Positions 54,788 through 64,000 of a stretch of 64,000 nt of DNA are shown piece by piece. Both the position numbers and the translations under genes were made by a program. The notes beneath the pieces were generated by a model that ran no database searches, had not been told where the DNA came from, and saw only the letters and a program-made list of their open reading frames with translations. Origin of the DNA: Ureibacillus acetophenoni (GTDB taxonomy: Bacteria > Bacillota > Bacilli > Bacillales_A > Planococcaceae); assembly GCF_900220965.1 (NCBI RefSeq), contig NZ_OBQC01000004.1, positions 1 through 64,000 on the forward strand, given 5' to 3'. The stretch's first letter is position 1. Each line of letters opens with the position of its first letter.

Positions 54788-55429
54788 ATGACAAGTTTAT
54801 TAACAAGATTTAAATACCAAATTCAAGCGGACTTACACGAATTTTTCGACAAAAAGGAAAACAAAAACCCAATCGCTATGCTTAACCAATACATTCGTGA
54901 GGCAGAAAAACAAACAGAACAAACAGGAAAACTACTTCAAAGACAAGTGGAATTAAAAGAAAAATTAGATCGCGAATTAAAAGAAGCAACTGCAATGTTA
55001 GAAAAACGTACAGCACAGCTATCATTAGCAACGGAAGCAAATGAAGCAGATTTAATTGCCTTCGCACAACAAGAAGTGGAAGTTTATACAGTACGTCAAT
55101 CGACAATTCAAACTAGCTTGGAAACTGCAAAAGTTCAAATCTTTGAACTTGAGACTAAATATGAAACGATGAAACATAAAATTAAAGATATGAAAGTTCG
55201 CCAATTACAATTGATGGGCAAAGAAAATGTAGTCCGCGCACACCATAAAATGGATCACATTATTGAATCGAAAAACGAGACGAGCTTTGAAGACCTATCT
55301 TCTTATATTGACCACTTATCAACGAAAATTGATAATAAATATGAAGTAACGATGCTTGAAACACGTCTAGCACACCTTGAAAAGAATAAAAAATCAAATT
55401 CTATATCAAACGACGTAGAAACTATGTAA
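54788..55429 (+). CDS. liaH: PspA/IM30-family protein LiaH
   Basis: From the ATG at 54788 (AAAGGAG eight bases upstream; the frame is open 27 codons further) 213 residues, almost wholly helical coiled coil. Begins MTSLLTRFKYQIQADLHEFFDKKENKNPIAMLNQYIREAE, matching LiaH. PspA-like proteins form large rings or rods that protect the membrane under envelope stress. Encoded with the LiaFSR sensor genes. Confidence 0.93.
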   Translation: MTSLLTRFKYQIQADLHEFFDKKENKNPIAMLNQYIREAEKQTEQTGKLLQRQVELKEKLDRELKEATAMLEKRTAQLSLATEANEADLIAFAQQEVEVYTVRQSTIQTSLETAKVQIFELETKYETMKHKIKDMKVRQLQLMGKENVVRAHHKMDHIIESKNETSFEDLSSYIDHLSTKIDNKYEVTMLETRLAHLEKNKKSNSISNDVETM

Positions 55430-55518
55430 TGGTATAATAGGTAAGAATTAGAGAAAGCAATCTATCGCTTTCTCTCTTCTTACGTTAATCATCAAACTCG
55501 ATGCAAAGGAGGTACCTA

Positions 55519-56205
55519 ATGATGAACAAATTTACAACCGATCAACTAACTACTGCACTAATTATTTTGCTTTTAATTGTATTCGCTGAGCTTACTGTTT
55601 TTAATAATGGCGGTGCCTTCTTACTCATCATTACAGGATTTTTATTTTATTATAGTTTTAAAAAGCGCAATAAAACCATGTTTTGGATTGGTTGCTTTTT
55701 CGCCTTTTTAGCGGTTTTAAACGTTTTTACTTTAAGACTATTTGTTATAGCCATTCTTATTTACATGCTTTATAAACAATATAAAAAGCCACAAGATGAT
55801 ATCGTTGTGGATGGAGAAGCATTTGAAAAAGGATCAATACATAAAAATGATTTGATTGGAACAACTTCTACTCCTCTTGAAGCATACAAATGGCAAGATG
55901 TTCACATTCAGAGGTTTCTAGGAGATATAACGATTGATACAACCCAAACGATTCTACCTGTAGGTACATCCGTTATTACAATTCGCCAATCTATCGGAAA
56001 AGTGACGGTCGTAGTTCCCTATGATATTCCGTTCCGAATACAATACTCAACAATCTTAGGTGAGATAAAACTTCCACAAACACCTTCAAAGCGTTTAATG
56101 AATGAAAATATACTCGTTGACGATGGTGAAACTGAGGGTGCGAAACGTAAATTAGTCATCCACGTCGCAACTTGGCTTGGTGATGTGGAGGTGGTCCGCC
56201 AATGA
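55519..56205 (+). CDS. liaF: LiaF, inhibitor of the LiaSR system
   Basis: From the ATG at 55519 (AAAGGAGG six bases upstream) 228 residues. Three or four N-terminal membrane segments (about 10-90) and a C-terminal beta-rich domain typical of the cell-wall-active antibiotic response protein, including FLGDITIDTTQTILPVGTSVITIRQSIGKVTVVVPYDIPF. LiaF keeps LiaS inactive without stress. Overlaps liaS by ATGA. Confidence 0.94.
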   Translation: MMNKFTTDQLTTALIILLLIVFAELTVFNNGGAFLLIITGFLFYYSFKKRNKTMFWIGCFFAFLAVLNVFTLRLFVIAILIYMLYKQYKKPQDDIVVDGEAFEKGSIHKNDLIGTTSTPLEAYKWQDVHIQRFLGDITIDTTQTILPVGTSVITIRQSIGKVTVVVPYDIPFRIQYSTILGEIKLPQTPSKRLMNENILVDDGETEGAKRKLVIHVATWLGDVEVVRQ

Positions 56206-57275
56206 TTGCATTTATCGTCCGAACTTTTACAATGTTTATGTTACTCAGTACGATGGTGTTTATGTTCTTTTATTTCCTTCTTGGCGAGCCTGTTGAAGAA
56301 ACCTTTGAACCACTCTGGGAAGTGCGTCATGAGAACGTTCCACTTGTTGCCTATTTCGTTATAGCAATGTTTGTTATTAGTTGTTTTATTAGTATTTGGA
56401 TGGCGATTGCCTCAAAAACGAGAGAATCCGTTGCCATTCGATATGTGAAACAATTAGTAGACCCAGAATTTTCGCTGGAAAAGAAAAAGAATATTCCAAG
56501 ATCCTTAAAAAAAGCATTACTTCAAACAAATGAATTAATTGAAACCCAGCGTAAAAGCTTACAAAAGTTAACGAATGAACGCGTCGATTCGAACGATGCC
56601 ATCATTCAAGAACGAATTGTACAAGAAAGACAACGATTAGCACGGGAATTACATGATTCTGTTTCACAACAATTATTTGCGGCTTCAATGTTATTGTCTG
56701 CTCTGACCGAACAGGCACAAGGTGATGAAAAATCTCAAAAAACTTTACAACAAGTTGAGAAAATCGTTCAACAAGCACAGTTAGAAATGAGAGCTTTACT
56801 ATTACATTTACGTCCAATTGCACTGCGGAATAATACGTTAGCAGAAGGATTGACAGGACTCGTTCTCGAATTAAAGCAGAAAGTAAATTTCGATATAGAT
56901 TATAAGATTGAAGAAATTGAACTTTCAAAAGCGGAAGAAGATCATTTATTCCGTATAGCACAAGAAGCATTATCAAATACTTTACGCCATTCAAAGGCGA
57001 CCGAAGTCGAGTTAACGTTAATTGCCCCTGACAATGTGGCAATCTTACGGATTCAGGACAATGGACGTGGGTTTAATGTAGAAGAAGACAATCAAACAAC
57101 ATCTTACGGATTAAAAAACATTGCAGAACGTGCAGTCGAAATCGGATGTATTTATAAAATTGTTTCTGTTCCTGGGGAAGGAACAATTGTTGAAGTGAAG
57201 GTACCTCTAAAGATGAGACAGAATACTGATGAACTTTCAGAGGCAGCGGATTTAAATGCTTCCGAAGATAGTTAA
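56202..57275 (+). CDS. liaS: Sensor histidine kinase LiaS
   Basis: A 357-residue NarX/DesK-type kinase: two membrane helices (about 3-28 and 48-70), a coiled linker, the phosphoacceptor H151 in [20 protein letters not shown] (HisKA_3) and an ATPase domain with [18 protein letters not shown] and DNGRGFN. It has almost no extracellular loop, so it senses at the membrane, as in LiaS (VraS). Responds to lipid II cycle stress. Overlaps liaF by four bases; liaR follows after 29 bases. Confidence 0.95.
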   Translation: MIAFIVRTFTMFMLLSTMVFMFFYFLLGEPVEETFEPLWEVRHENVPLVAYFVIAMFVISCFISIWMAIASKTRESVAIRYVKQLVDPEFSLEKKKNIPRSLKKALLQTNELIETQRKSLQKLTNERVDSNDAIIQERIVQERQRLARELHDSVSQQLFAASMLLSALTEQAQGDEKSQKTLQQVEKIVQQAQLEMRALLLHLRPIALRNNTLAEGLTGLVLELKQKVNFDIDYKIEEIELSKAEEDHLFRIAQEALSNTLRHSKATEVELTLIAPDNVAILRIQDNGRGFNVEEDNQTTSYGLKNIAERAVEIGCIYKIVSVPGEGTIVEVKVPLKMRQNTDELSEAADLNASEDS

Positions 57276-57304
57276 ATAATCACTTACATGATTGGGGTGA
57301 CAAA

Positions 57305-57943
57305 ATGATAAATGTATTAATAGCGGATGATCATGAAATGGTTCGCATTGGCGTTTCCGCTTACCTTTCCGCACAAGCTGATATGACTGTTGTCGGAGAA
57401 GCAGAAAATGGCAAAGAAGCGGTGGAACTTGCTTTAAAGCTTCGTCCAGATTTAATTTTAATGGATAACGTTATGCCAGTAATGACTGGAGCTGAAGCGA
57501 CAGCTGAAATTTTAAAACAGTGGCCTGAAGCAAAAATTATGATGGTGACGAGTTTCTTAGATGATGATAAAGTATACCCTGCTTTAGAAGCAGGTGCTGT
57601 AAGTTATATATTGAAAACATCCAATGCGAAACAAATTGCCGATGCAATCCGAAAAACGATGAAAGGTGAATCTGTTTTAGAGCCTGAAGTAACGACGAAA
57701 ATGATGCAAAAAATGCGTTCCAATACAACCGCTGCTTTACACGATCAATTAACTGATCGTGAAACGGAAGTTCTCCTTCTTGTAGCCCAAGGAAAAACCA
57801 ATCAAGAAATAGCAGATGAATTATTTATTGCACTAAAGACAGTTAAAACACATGTTAGCAATATTTTAGCAAAGCTTGAAGTGCAAGACCGTACACAGGC
57901 AGTGGTTTATGCGTTTCATAATGGACTAGTGAAAAATAAATAG
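57305..57943 (+). CDS. liaR: Response regulator LiaR
   Basis: A 212-residue NarL-family regulator: receiver domain with D54 (LILMDNVMP; the usual variant is MDLVMP) and LuxR-type HTH ([40 protein letters not shown]). Phosphorylated by LiaS, it activates the lia operon. Terminator follows. Confidence 0.96.
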   Translation: MINVLIADDHEMVRIGVSAYLSAQADMTVVGEAENGKEAVELALKLRPDLILMDNVMPVMTGAEATAEILKQWPEAKIMMVTSFLDDDKVYPALEAGAVSYILKTSNAKQIADAIRKTMKGESVLEPEVTTKMMQKMRSNTTAALHDQLTDRETEVLLLVAQGKTNQEIADELFIALKTVKTHVSNILAKLEVQDRTQAVVYAFHNGLVKNK

Positions 57944-57952
57944 TTAAACGAC

Positions 57953-57988
57953 AAAAACGGATGCACATATTTATGCATCCGTTTTTTG
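57953..57988. terminator. Bidirectional terminator between liaR and the first chemoreceptor
   Basis: AAACGGATGCA (57955-57965) pairs with TGCATCCGTTT (57974-57984), with T runs on both strands. Confidence 0.88.
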
Positions 57989-57994
57989 GTGGGG

Positions 57995-59677
57995 TTAAAT
58001 TTTAAAGTGCCCTACTTCTGTTTGTAGCGTATCCGCTAATTTCGTTAAAGATTGAGAACTTGATGCGATTTCTTCATTTGCTGCTAAATGTTGATCCGTA
58101 GCAAAACTCGCCTCATTCGAAAGCGAAGCCACATCTTTTGCGTAGGTTTGTACCTGTACAATACTTCCACTTACGGAAGTTGTAAGTTCCTGGATTTCTT
58201 TAATTGCATTTGTCACCGTTTCAGCTTTTGTGATGACATCCTGGACACTATCTTTAATTTTAGTAAATACTTGTAATGATTCCTGTGTCTTAACGATTCC
58301 ATCATTCACTTTAGAACCACCATTCGTAATTGAATTGGCTGCTTCTTTACTTGCTAATTGAATTTCCTTTACCATTTCATTAATTCGACTTGCAGAATTT
58401 TTCGACTGCTCCGCTAGTTTTTTCACTTCATTCGCCACTACGGCAAAGCCCTTTCCATATTCCCCAGCACGCGCCGCCTCAATTGCAGCATTTAATGCGA
58501 GTAAATTCGTTTGTTCTGAAATGTCCGTAATTAGTGACGTAATATTGTGGATGACATTTGTTTTACTTTCCATATTTTTTATCATTTCTGTCGTTTCATT
58601 AAACGTTTCATGGATTAAATCCATTTGAGTGACCACTTCAGAAACAACTTCCGAACCTTTTTCCACGTATTGATGAACTGATTGAGTTGAATGAATCATC
58701 TTTTCATTACTCGTTTCGATTTGATGGACACTTGAATCAAGCATTTTCAATTGTTCTACAGATGTTTCCATTAATTGTACTTGTTGTTCACTCGTTAGTA
58801 GCTGTTTTTCAGTTGATGTTGCGACCATTTGTGAGGAAGCAAGTGTTTCTTCTGAGGTAGCCGACAATTGTTCCGCACTTGATGCAAGTTGAACAGAAGA
58901 ATCACGTACTTTTTGGACGATGTTCCGTAAATCAGTAAGCATTTTATTGTACGTTTGTGCCATTAAACCAATCTCATCGCTATTTTTAATATGAAGTGGT
59001 TCGATGGATAAGTTCCCATTGGCGATTTCATCAAGGCCTGATGTTACTTTTCTTATAGGGTTCGTTATGTAGAAGCCCATAACAGTTGCAATTGCTAGAC
59101 CTAGTATGATGTTAGTAATTGTAATGATTTGTACAATGAAGAATGATCTTAATTGGTGTGATTCAATATCACTTTTAACTTGAGCGATATTTTGACTTTC
59201 TAGCTCAATTATTTGATTAATTTGCTCTGTTACAATGTTATTATTATCTTTCATCGTATTTAAAGCCTCGTCTAAATTACGACCACTAGAATGCAGTGAG
59301 ATTATTTGATCTGCAGATTTATAAAATTTACTAGTAGAAGACTCGAGAGATATTATTAGATCATATATGTTTTTATCTTTCGTTAATGCTTTTAAAGTAG
59401 CAATTGCTACAAATCCATTATTCTGTGAATCTTTTATTTCTACAATAGACCTAGGGGTATTTAACACGATATATTCAAATACGGATACTTCTGCTTCATT
59501 TTGATAGACTTCAATTTCTTTTGCGAGATTGATCTTTTCCACTTCTATATCAAGTATATTTTGATATCGATTTGAAAGATCATTAATAGTAAACAACGAA
59601 ACTACACTTATTGTTACTAGTAAAAAAAGTACAAATCCAAAACCGAACCATAGTTTTTTACGAATTGAAAACTTCAA
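57995..59677 (-). CDS. Methyl-accepting chemotaxis protein (first paralogue)
   Basis: From the TTG at 59677, 560 residues, the same length as the second chemoreceptor and aligning with its start ([14 protein letters not shown] against [13 protein letters not shown]); a GTG nine bases upstream is an alternative. First membrane helix about 9-30, an extracellular four-helix sensor domain (about 31-185) with no PAS or Cache motif recognised, second helix about 185-210, HAMP about 210-265 and the signalling hairpin with [40 protein letters not shown]. Ligand unknown. Convergent with liaR. Confidence 0.92.
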   Translation of the reverse strand: MKFSIRKKLWFGFGFVLFLLVTISVVSLFTINDLSNRYQNILDIEVEKINLAKEIEVYQNEAEVSVFEYIVLNTPRSIVEIKDSQNNGFVAIATLKALTKDKNIYDLIISLESSTSKFYKSADQIISLHSSGRNLDEALNTMKDNNNIVTEQINQIIELESQNIAQVKSDIESHQLRSFFIVQIITITNIILGLAIATVMGFYITNPIRKVTSGLDEIANGNLSIEPLHIKNSDEIGLMAQTYNKMLTDLRNIVQKVRDSSVQLASSAEQLSATSEETLASSQMVATSTEKQLLTSEQQVQLMETSVEQLKMLDSSVHQIETSNEKMIHSTQSVHQYVEKGSEVVSEVVTQMDLIHETFNETTEMIKNMESKTNVIHNITSLITDISEQTNLLALNAAIEAARAGEYGKGFAVVANEVKKLAEQSKNSASRINEMVKEIQLASKEAANSITNGGSKVNDGIVKTQESLQVFTKIKDSVQDVITKAETVTNAIKEIQELTTSVSGSIVQVQTYAKDVASLSNEASFATDQHLAANEEIASSSQSLTKLADTLQTEVGHFKI

Positions 59678-59756
59678 TTCCCCCACACCCCTCGCGTAAC
59701 AGTTATTATAATTTTAGAAATTTTCAGTAAAAATAGCAAGTACATTTGTACTAGAA

Positions 59757-59790
59757 TAATAAAAGACCTACAACAAAAGTTGTAGGCCTT
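59757..59790 (-). terminator. Terminator after the second chemoreceptor
   Basis: GGCCTACAAC (59779-59788, minus strand) pairs with GTTGTAGGTC (59765-59774) around TTTT, followed by TTTTATT. Confidence 0.85.
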
Positions 59791-59801
59791 AATTGATAGG
59801 G

Positions 59802-61484
59802 TTATAGTTGAAACTTACGAACTTCCTGTTGAAGTTTTTCAGCAAGGTCCGCTAACGCATTCGCACTTGATGAAATTTCTTGGTTTACTGCTAACTGCTC
59901 TTCTGTTGCTGCACTAGAATCGTTAGAATATGCAGCTGCATCTTTTGCTAGTGACTCTACTTGTATAACACTTTCTGTTACTGAGTCTGCAATGGCATGA
60001 ATTTCCTCAATCGCAGATGAAACAGTTTCTACTTTACCAATTACATCTTCTACACTCGTTTCAATTTCTTTAAACACGTGCAATGATTCATTGGTTTTCG
60101 TAATTCCCTCATTCACTTTTGTTCCACCATCAGTAATTGCATGGACAGCAGCGCCACTTGCCTTTTGAATTTGGTTAACCATTTTTTGAATTTCGTCTGC
60201 AGAATTTTTCGATTGCTCCGCAAGTTTTCTTACTTCATCGGCTACTACTGCAAATCCCTTTCCAGCTTCACCAGCACGTGCTGCCTCAATTGCAGCGTTT
60301 AGAGCTAGTAAGTTTGTTTGTTCCGAAATTGCAGTAATGAGTGAAGTGATGTTTTGAATTTCGTTAGAATGCTTTTCCATTTCAGTCATAATCTCGTTTG
60401 TTTCATTAAACGTTTGATGGATCGTTTCCATTTGTTCGACAACCTCTGTAATTACCATTGAACCTTTGGAAACAAGTTTATGAACATTATCAGATGCATT
60501 TAGCATTTCTTCATTGCTCAGTGATATTTGGTTCATTCCGTTATTTAACTCACGCATCGAGTCAACCGAAGATGTCATTAACTTAACTTGTCGATCACTT
60601 GTTGAAAGTTGCTGTTCTGTGGAACTAGCAACCATTTGTGAAGATGCAAGGCTTTGCTCAGAGCTAGCAGATAATTGTTCTGCACTTGCTGCTAGTTGTG
60701 ATGAAGAGTCTCTCACTTTATCTACAATGCTCTTTAAATCTGCCAACATCTTATTATAGGTTTCAGCCATAAGGCCCACTTCATCTTTATTTTTAATATG
60801 AATCGATTCGGCTAATAAATTCCCATTTGCGATTTGTTCTAATCCATTCGTTACTTTTTTAATAGGATTTGAAATATTTCTACTAATTAGTACCGTAATA
60901 CCTAATCCTAAAACAATACTTGCAATGATGATGATCACGATAATTGTTAAGATGAAAGATTGATATGTATTAATTTCAGCTTTTGCAATTTCAACATTTT
61001 CATGTTGAATTTCAACTAATTGAGTTAAATACGAAACAATATGATCATTATGCGTCTTCAATTGGGCTAATGAACTTGTATACGGCTTCCCCTTTTCCTT
61101 CATTTCAATTACTTTATTGTTCGTTTCTAAATAAACTTTAAAATTCGTATTCACTTTTTCTATTAGTTCGTTTGTTTTTGCATCATTTTCAAAACTAGAA
61201 AGTTTTTCAAAAGCCGTTGTGGCACTTTGTAGAGATGCTCGAATTTCATTTACAACATCGGCATTACTGAAGGATATATATGCTAATAAATTAGCTTCTG
61301 CTTCAACTTGAGACTTTTCAATCTCTGTTGCTAAATTTATTTTTTCAATATTCACATCAACAATGGATTGATATTTTCCTGTTAGAGTATAGAAAGAAAA
61401 AACAGTGATTGCTCCAGCAATTAATAGTAATACATTTATTGTACTAAATCCTAACCATAACTTTTTTGCAATTGTTAATTTCAT
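59802..61484 (-). CDS. Methyl-accepting chemotaxis protein (second paralogue)
   Basis: A 560-residue chemoreceptor with the same layout as its neighbour: two membrane helices (about 10-32 and 185-207), a helical sensor domain, HAMP and the signalling tip [38 protein letters not shown]. The signalling halves are nearly alike; the extracellular parts share only a pattern ([33 protein letters not shown] against [33 protein letters not shown]). A gene duplication followed by sensor divergence is likely. Confidence 0.94.
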   Translation of the reverse strand: MKLTIAKKLWLGFSTINVLLLIAGAITVFSFYTLTGKYQSIVDVNIEKINLATEIEKSQVEAEANLLAYISFSNADVVNEIRASLQSATTAFEKLSSFENDAKTNELIEKVNTNFKVYLETNNKVIEMKEKGKPYTSSLAQLKTHNDHIVSYLTQLVEIQHENVEIAKAEINTYQSFILTIIVIIIIASIVLGLGITVLISRNISNPIKKVTNGLEQIANGNLLAESIHIKNKDEVGLMAETYNKMLADLKSIVDKVRDSSSQLAASAEQLSASSEQSLASSQMVASSTEQQLSTSDRQVKLMTSSVDSMRELNNGMNQISLSNEEMLNASDNVHKLVSKGSMVITEVVEQMETIHQTFNETNEIMTEMEKHSNEIQNITSLITAISEQTNLLALNAAIEAARAGEAGKGFAVVADEVRKLAEQSKNSADEIQKMVNQIQKASGAAVHAITDGGTKVNEGITKTNESLHVFKEIETSVEDVIGKVETVSSAIEEIHAIADSVTESVIQVESLAKDAAAYSNDSSAATEEQLAVNQEISSSANALADLAEKLQQEVRKFQL

Positions 61485-61631
61485 GTAGCGTCCCCGTCCC
61501 CGTTAGTAAACTATTCTGATATTTAATAATTAGATATTTTAGTATATTAGGAATATTTTAACACAAAATTTAATTCTTTTGAAAGTTTTTAATACTTTCA
61601 CAAATAGATATTTATAACTACACTTTAGAAC

Positions 61632-61680
61632 AATGAAAAAGTCGATTTGTCACAAATTTACTTGTGAACAAATCGACTTT
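61632..61680 (-). terminator. Terminator after tkt
   Basis: AAAGTCGATTTGT (61668-61680, minus strand) pairs with ACAAATCGACTTT (61638-61650), followed by TTCATTG. Confidence 0.85.
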
Positions 61681-61699
61681 AAGTATTAGTATATGAATT

Positions 61700-63694
61700 T
61701 TATAGGGCTTTCACTTTCGCTACTACATTTTCAACTGTGAAACCGTATTTTTCGATTACGATTTCCCCTGGAGCACTTGCACCGAATTGATCAATTGCAA
61801 GAACATCGCCTTCGAAACCAACATATTTATGCCAGCCGAAAGATGCACCCATTTCAATCGCTAAACGTTTTGTTACTGCTTTTGGTAATACAGATTCTTT
61901 GTATTCAGCAGATTGTTGTTCGAAACGATCCATTGAAGGCATTGAAACTACTGAAGCATCAATTCCATCAGAAAGTAAAGCTTTTTGTGCTTCAACAGCT
62001 AATGAAACTTCTGAACCTGTTGCGATTAAAATTGCATCAGGAGTTTCTTTTGTTGCAGGTGATACAACATATGCACCTTTTGCTACGCCATCTTTAGCAA
62101 GTTCTGCTGAGTTCGCTAACACTGGTAAGTTTTGACGAGAAAGAACGAGTAATGTTGGCGTTGATTTTGATGAAACTGCTAATTTCCAAGCTTCCGCACT
62201 TTCGTTTGCATCCGCAGGGCGAATAACCGATAAGTTTGGCATTGCACGGAATGCAGCTAAATGTTCAACTGGTTCATGTGTAGGGCCGTCTTCCCCTACC
62301 GCGATAGAATCATGAGTGAATACGTAAGTTACAGGTAATCCCATTAATGCAGATAAACGAACTGCAGGACGAACATAGTCAGAGAATACGAAGAATGTAC
62401 CACCGAATACATTTAAACCACCATGTAACGCCATACCGTTAAGTGCTGCACCCATTGCGAATTCACGAACACCGAACCAAATGTTACGGCCTTCTGGAGT
62501 TTCAGCGAAGAAGTCGCCGCCACCTTTAATAGTAGTTTTGTTTGAACCAGCAAGATCCGCACTACCGCCAAAAAATGAAGGTACTTTTTTCGCTAACGCG
62601 TTAATTACGTCACCTGATGAAGAACGTGTCGCAACTGATTTTCCTGCTTCATAAACAGGAACTTCTGCATCGAAATCAGCAGGTAGTTCATTATCCATAG
62701 CTTTTACGAATTGCTCTGCTAACTCAGGGTATTCTGCTTTGTAGCTTTCGAACTTTGCATTCCACTCAGCTTCAGGTTTTGCACCTTGTTGTTCAGCTGC
62801 CGCATTAAAAGTATCATATACTTCTTGTGGAATTTGGAATGGCTCATGTCCCCATCCGTATGCAGTTTTAGTTAATGTAACTTCATCTGTACCAAGTGGA
62901 GCTCCGTGTGCATCAGCTTTACCTGATTTGTTTGGTGAACCAAAGCCAATGACTGTTTTAATTTCGATTAATGTAGGTTTGTCATTTGATTGTTTTGCTT
63001 TTTCAATAGCTGAGTTAATTTCGTTGATGTCAGTACCATCTGCCACATGTAGATAGTTCCAACCGTAAGATTCAAAACGTTTTTGAACATTTTCTGAGAA
63101 TGATTTTGCTAAATCACCGTCTAATGAAATGTCATTTGAATCATAAAGAACGATTAGTTTTTCTAATTTTAAGTGACCCGCAAGAGAAATGGCTTCTGCT
63201 GCAACACCTTCCATTAAATCACCGTCACCACATAATGCATATGTGTAATGGTCTACAATTTCATGACCTGGTTTGTTGTAAGTTGCAGCTAAATGGCGTT
63301 CAGCCATTGCCATACCAACAGACATGGCAATCCCTTGTCCAAGTGGTCCAGTTGTTGCTTCTACACCAACTGTATGACCATACTCAGGATGACCTGGCGT
63401 TTTTGACCCCCACTGACGGAAGTTTTTAATTTCTTCCATATCAAGGCCATATCCACCTAAATGAAGAAGGCTATATAATAACATCGACCCGTGTCCAGCT
63501 GATAGTACAAAACGATCACGATTGTACCATTTTGGATTTTGAGGGTTATGTTTTAATTGTTTCGTCCATAAAGTGTATGCCATTGGTGCGGCACCCATAG
63601 GTAACCCAGGGTGTCCTGAATTTGCTTTTTCAATTGCATCAATTGATAAAGTTCGGATTGCATTAATTGCTTGTAGATCCGCATTTACTGTCAT
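61700..63694 (-). CDS. tkt: Transketolase
   Basis: A 664-residue thiamine diphosphate enzyme that moves two-carbon units in the pentose phosphate pathway. Key stretches: [18 protein letters not shown] and [18 protein letters not shown] (donor/TPP site), [22 protein letters not shown], the TPP motif [19 protein letters not shown], and the pyrimidine domain [21 protein letters not shown]. Length equals that of B. subtilis Tkt. It is a single gene with a terminator, and a palindrome lies over its promoter. Confidence 0.98.
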   Translation of the reverse strand: MTVNADLQAINAIRTLSIDAIEKANSGHPGLPMGAAPMAYTLWTKQLKHNPQNPKWYNRDRFVLSAGHGSMLLYSLLHLGGYGLDMEEIKNFRQWGSKTPGHPEYGHTVGVEATTGPLGQGIAMSVGMAMAERHLAATYNKPGHEIVDHYTYALCGDGDLMEGVAAEAISLAGHLKLEKLIVLYDSNDISLDGDLAKSFSENVQKRFESYGWNYLHVADGTDINEINSAIEKAKQSNDKPTLIEIKTVIGFGSPNKSGKADAHGAPLGTDEVTLTKTAYGWGHEPFQIPQEVYDTFNAAAEQQGAKPEAEWNAKFESYKAEYPELAEQFVKAMDNELPADFDAEVPVYEAGKSVATRSSSGDVINALAKKVPSFFGGSADLAGSNKTTIKGGGDFFAETPEGRNIWFGVREFAMGAALNGMALHGGLNVFGGTFFVFSDYVRPAVRLSALMGLPVTYVFTHDSIAVGEDGPTHEPVEHLAAFRAMPNLSVIRPADANESAEAWKLAVSSKSTPTLLVLSRQNLPVLANSAELAKDGVAKGAYVVSPATKETPDAILIATGSEVSLAVEAQKALLSDGIDASVVSMPSMDRFEQQSAEYKESVLPKAVTKRLAIEMGASFGWHKYVGFEGDVLAIDQFGASAPGEIVIEKYGFTVENVVAKVKAL

Positions 63695-63732
63695 TGGTAG
63701 ACTTCCTTTCTCGTGTCTTTTTCTTCTTATTC

Positions 63733-63761
63733 AGTTTAGACAAAATTGTCTAATAAAACAA
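63733..63761 (-). promoter_or_regulatory. tkt promoter with overlapping 18-base palindrome
   Basis: On the minus strand TTGTTT (63756-63761) and TAAACT (63733-63738) are 17 bases apart. TTAGACAAAATTGTCTAA (63736-63753) is a perfect inverted repeat with eight-base arms and covers the spacer and part of the -10. A repressor site is plausible; no cognate regulator is in the window. Confidence 0.5.
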
Positions 63762-63824
63762 TCCTATCTAATGACAATTTCGGAAATATGACATACATTT
63801 TACAAATGTGTTATATCATTCTAG

Positions 63825-64000
63825 TTAATTTAACGGTTTATTACGCTTTAATTGTTTTACTTTTTCAGGGGTAACATCATTCCCGGCAGCATCCATGATT
63901 TTAACATTCGTAATCGTATCACGGAATGAATTACGGAATGAATCTAGATATTCTTTACGAAGAGCTGTTTGTTCTTTTGCCTCAGCTTCTGTTAGAGTGC
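63825..64000 (-). CDS. DUF896 family protein (YnzC-like), N terminus beyond the window
   Basis: Only the last 57 codons are inside the window. They read EAEAKEQTALRKEYLDSFRN, then NVKIMDAAGNDVTPEKVKQL, ending KRNKPLN, which is the typical YnzC/DUF896 C-terminal half. These small cytosolic helical-hairpin proteins have no established function. ynzC stands before tkt in B. subtilis, so gene order is kept here. Confidence 0.9.
   Translation of the reverse strand, partial: TLTEAEAKEQTALRKEYLDSFRNSFRDTITNVKIMDAAGNDVTPEKVKQLKRNKPLN

Noticed and set aside
61899-62135. Plus-strand open frame of 78 codons within tkt
   Set aside because: It is the antisense shadow of the transketolase gene without a ribosome site.

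Overview
The window looks like a chromosomal segment of an endospore-forming, low-GC, Gram-positive bacterium of the Bacillales. Gene content (sigX-rsiX beside resABCDE, spoIIAA-spoIIAB-sigF, spoVAF, sirA, fur-spoIIM-nudF, lia genes, a FapR operator, GlnR/TnrA and cre boxes, AGGAGG-type ribosome sites, frequent TTG/GTG starts) fits the Bacillaceae/Planococcaceae. The gene order is rearranged relative to Bacillus subtilis, and the protein sequences feel closer to Lysinibacillus-like Planococcaceae; that genus-level impression is inference. No rRNA, tRNA, CRISPR array, prophage or insertion sequence was recognised.

Layout. 0.1-4.2 kb: a CcpA-type-regulated catabolic operon with C-C hydrolase, two-component flavin monooxygenase plus reductase and extradiol dioxygenase, led by the remnant of an FAH-family gene. 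4.4-7.3 kb: recQ-ypbB, divergent from ferredoxin. 7.4-9.7 kb: DUF1129 membrane protein, FapR-controlled fabI, a TlpA-like thioredoxin with a His-rich linker. 9.9-11.6 kb: glnR-glnA. 11.9-17.0 kb: a kynurenine operon (kynU-kynA-NSS transporter-kynB) divergent from a TetR regulator, with a 25-bp palindrome over the kyn promoter. 17.1-18.1 kb: FMN riboswitch and ribU. 18.4-27.2 kb: resA-resB-resC, resD-resE, sigX-rsiX and rluB. 27.6-31.1 kb: a dacB-like carboxypeptidase, scpA-scpB, a DUF309 protein and ribT. 31.2-35.8 kb: spoIIAA-spoIIAB-sigF-spoVAF, lysA and an overlapping 35-residue small ORF.

36.2-41.9 kb: a SulP transporter, then xerD-deoB-pdp. 42.0-45.8 kb: three zinc-ribbon membrane or coiled-coil proteins including a TcaA/YvbJ-like protein, placed between xerD and fur. 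46.0-49.3 kb: fur, a SpoIIM-like protein, nudF, an aldo-keto reductase and a VanZ-family protein. 49.5-51.1 kb: a glycine riboswitch in front of a CycA-type permease, followed by a 52-bp tandem repeat in which every unit is a hairpin. 51.6-54.1 kb: yqkE, yqkD, yneF and sirA. 54.4-57.9 kb: liaI-like, liaH, liaF, liaS, liaR. 58.0-61.5 kb: two paralogous chemoreceptors. 61.7-64.0 kb: transketolase and the end of a DUF896 (YnzC) gene cut by the window edge.

Much of the window is core cell physiology: cell-envelope stress sensing (sigX, lia, tcaA-like), respiration (res), sporulation commitment (spoIIA, sirA), and nitrogen, lipid and nucleoside metabolism. The parts most worth a second look are the aromatic-ring operon, the zinc-ribbon cluster, the kyn operon with its palindrome, the 52-bp hairpin array with compensatory changes, the dispersed GTACCAGGTAC-type palindromes and the small ORF coupled to lysA.
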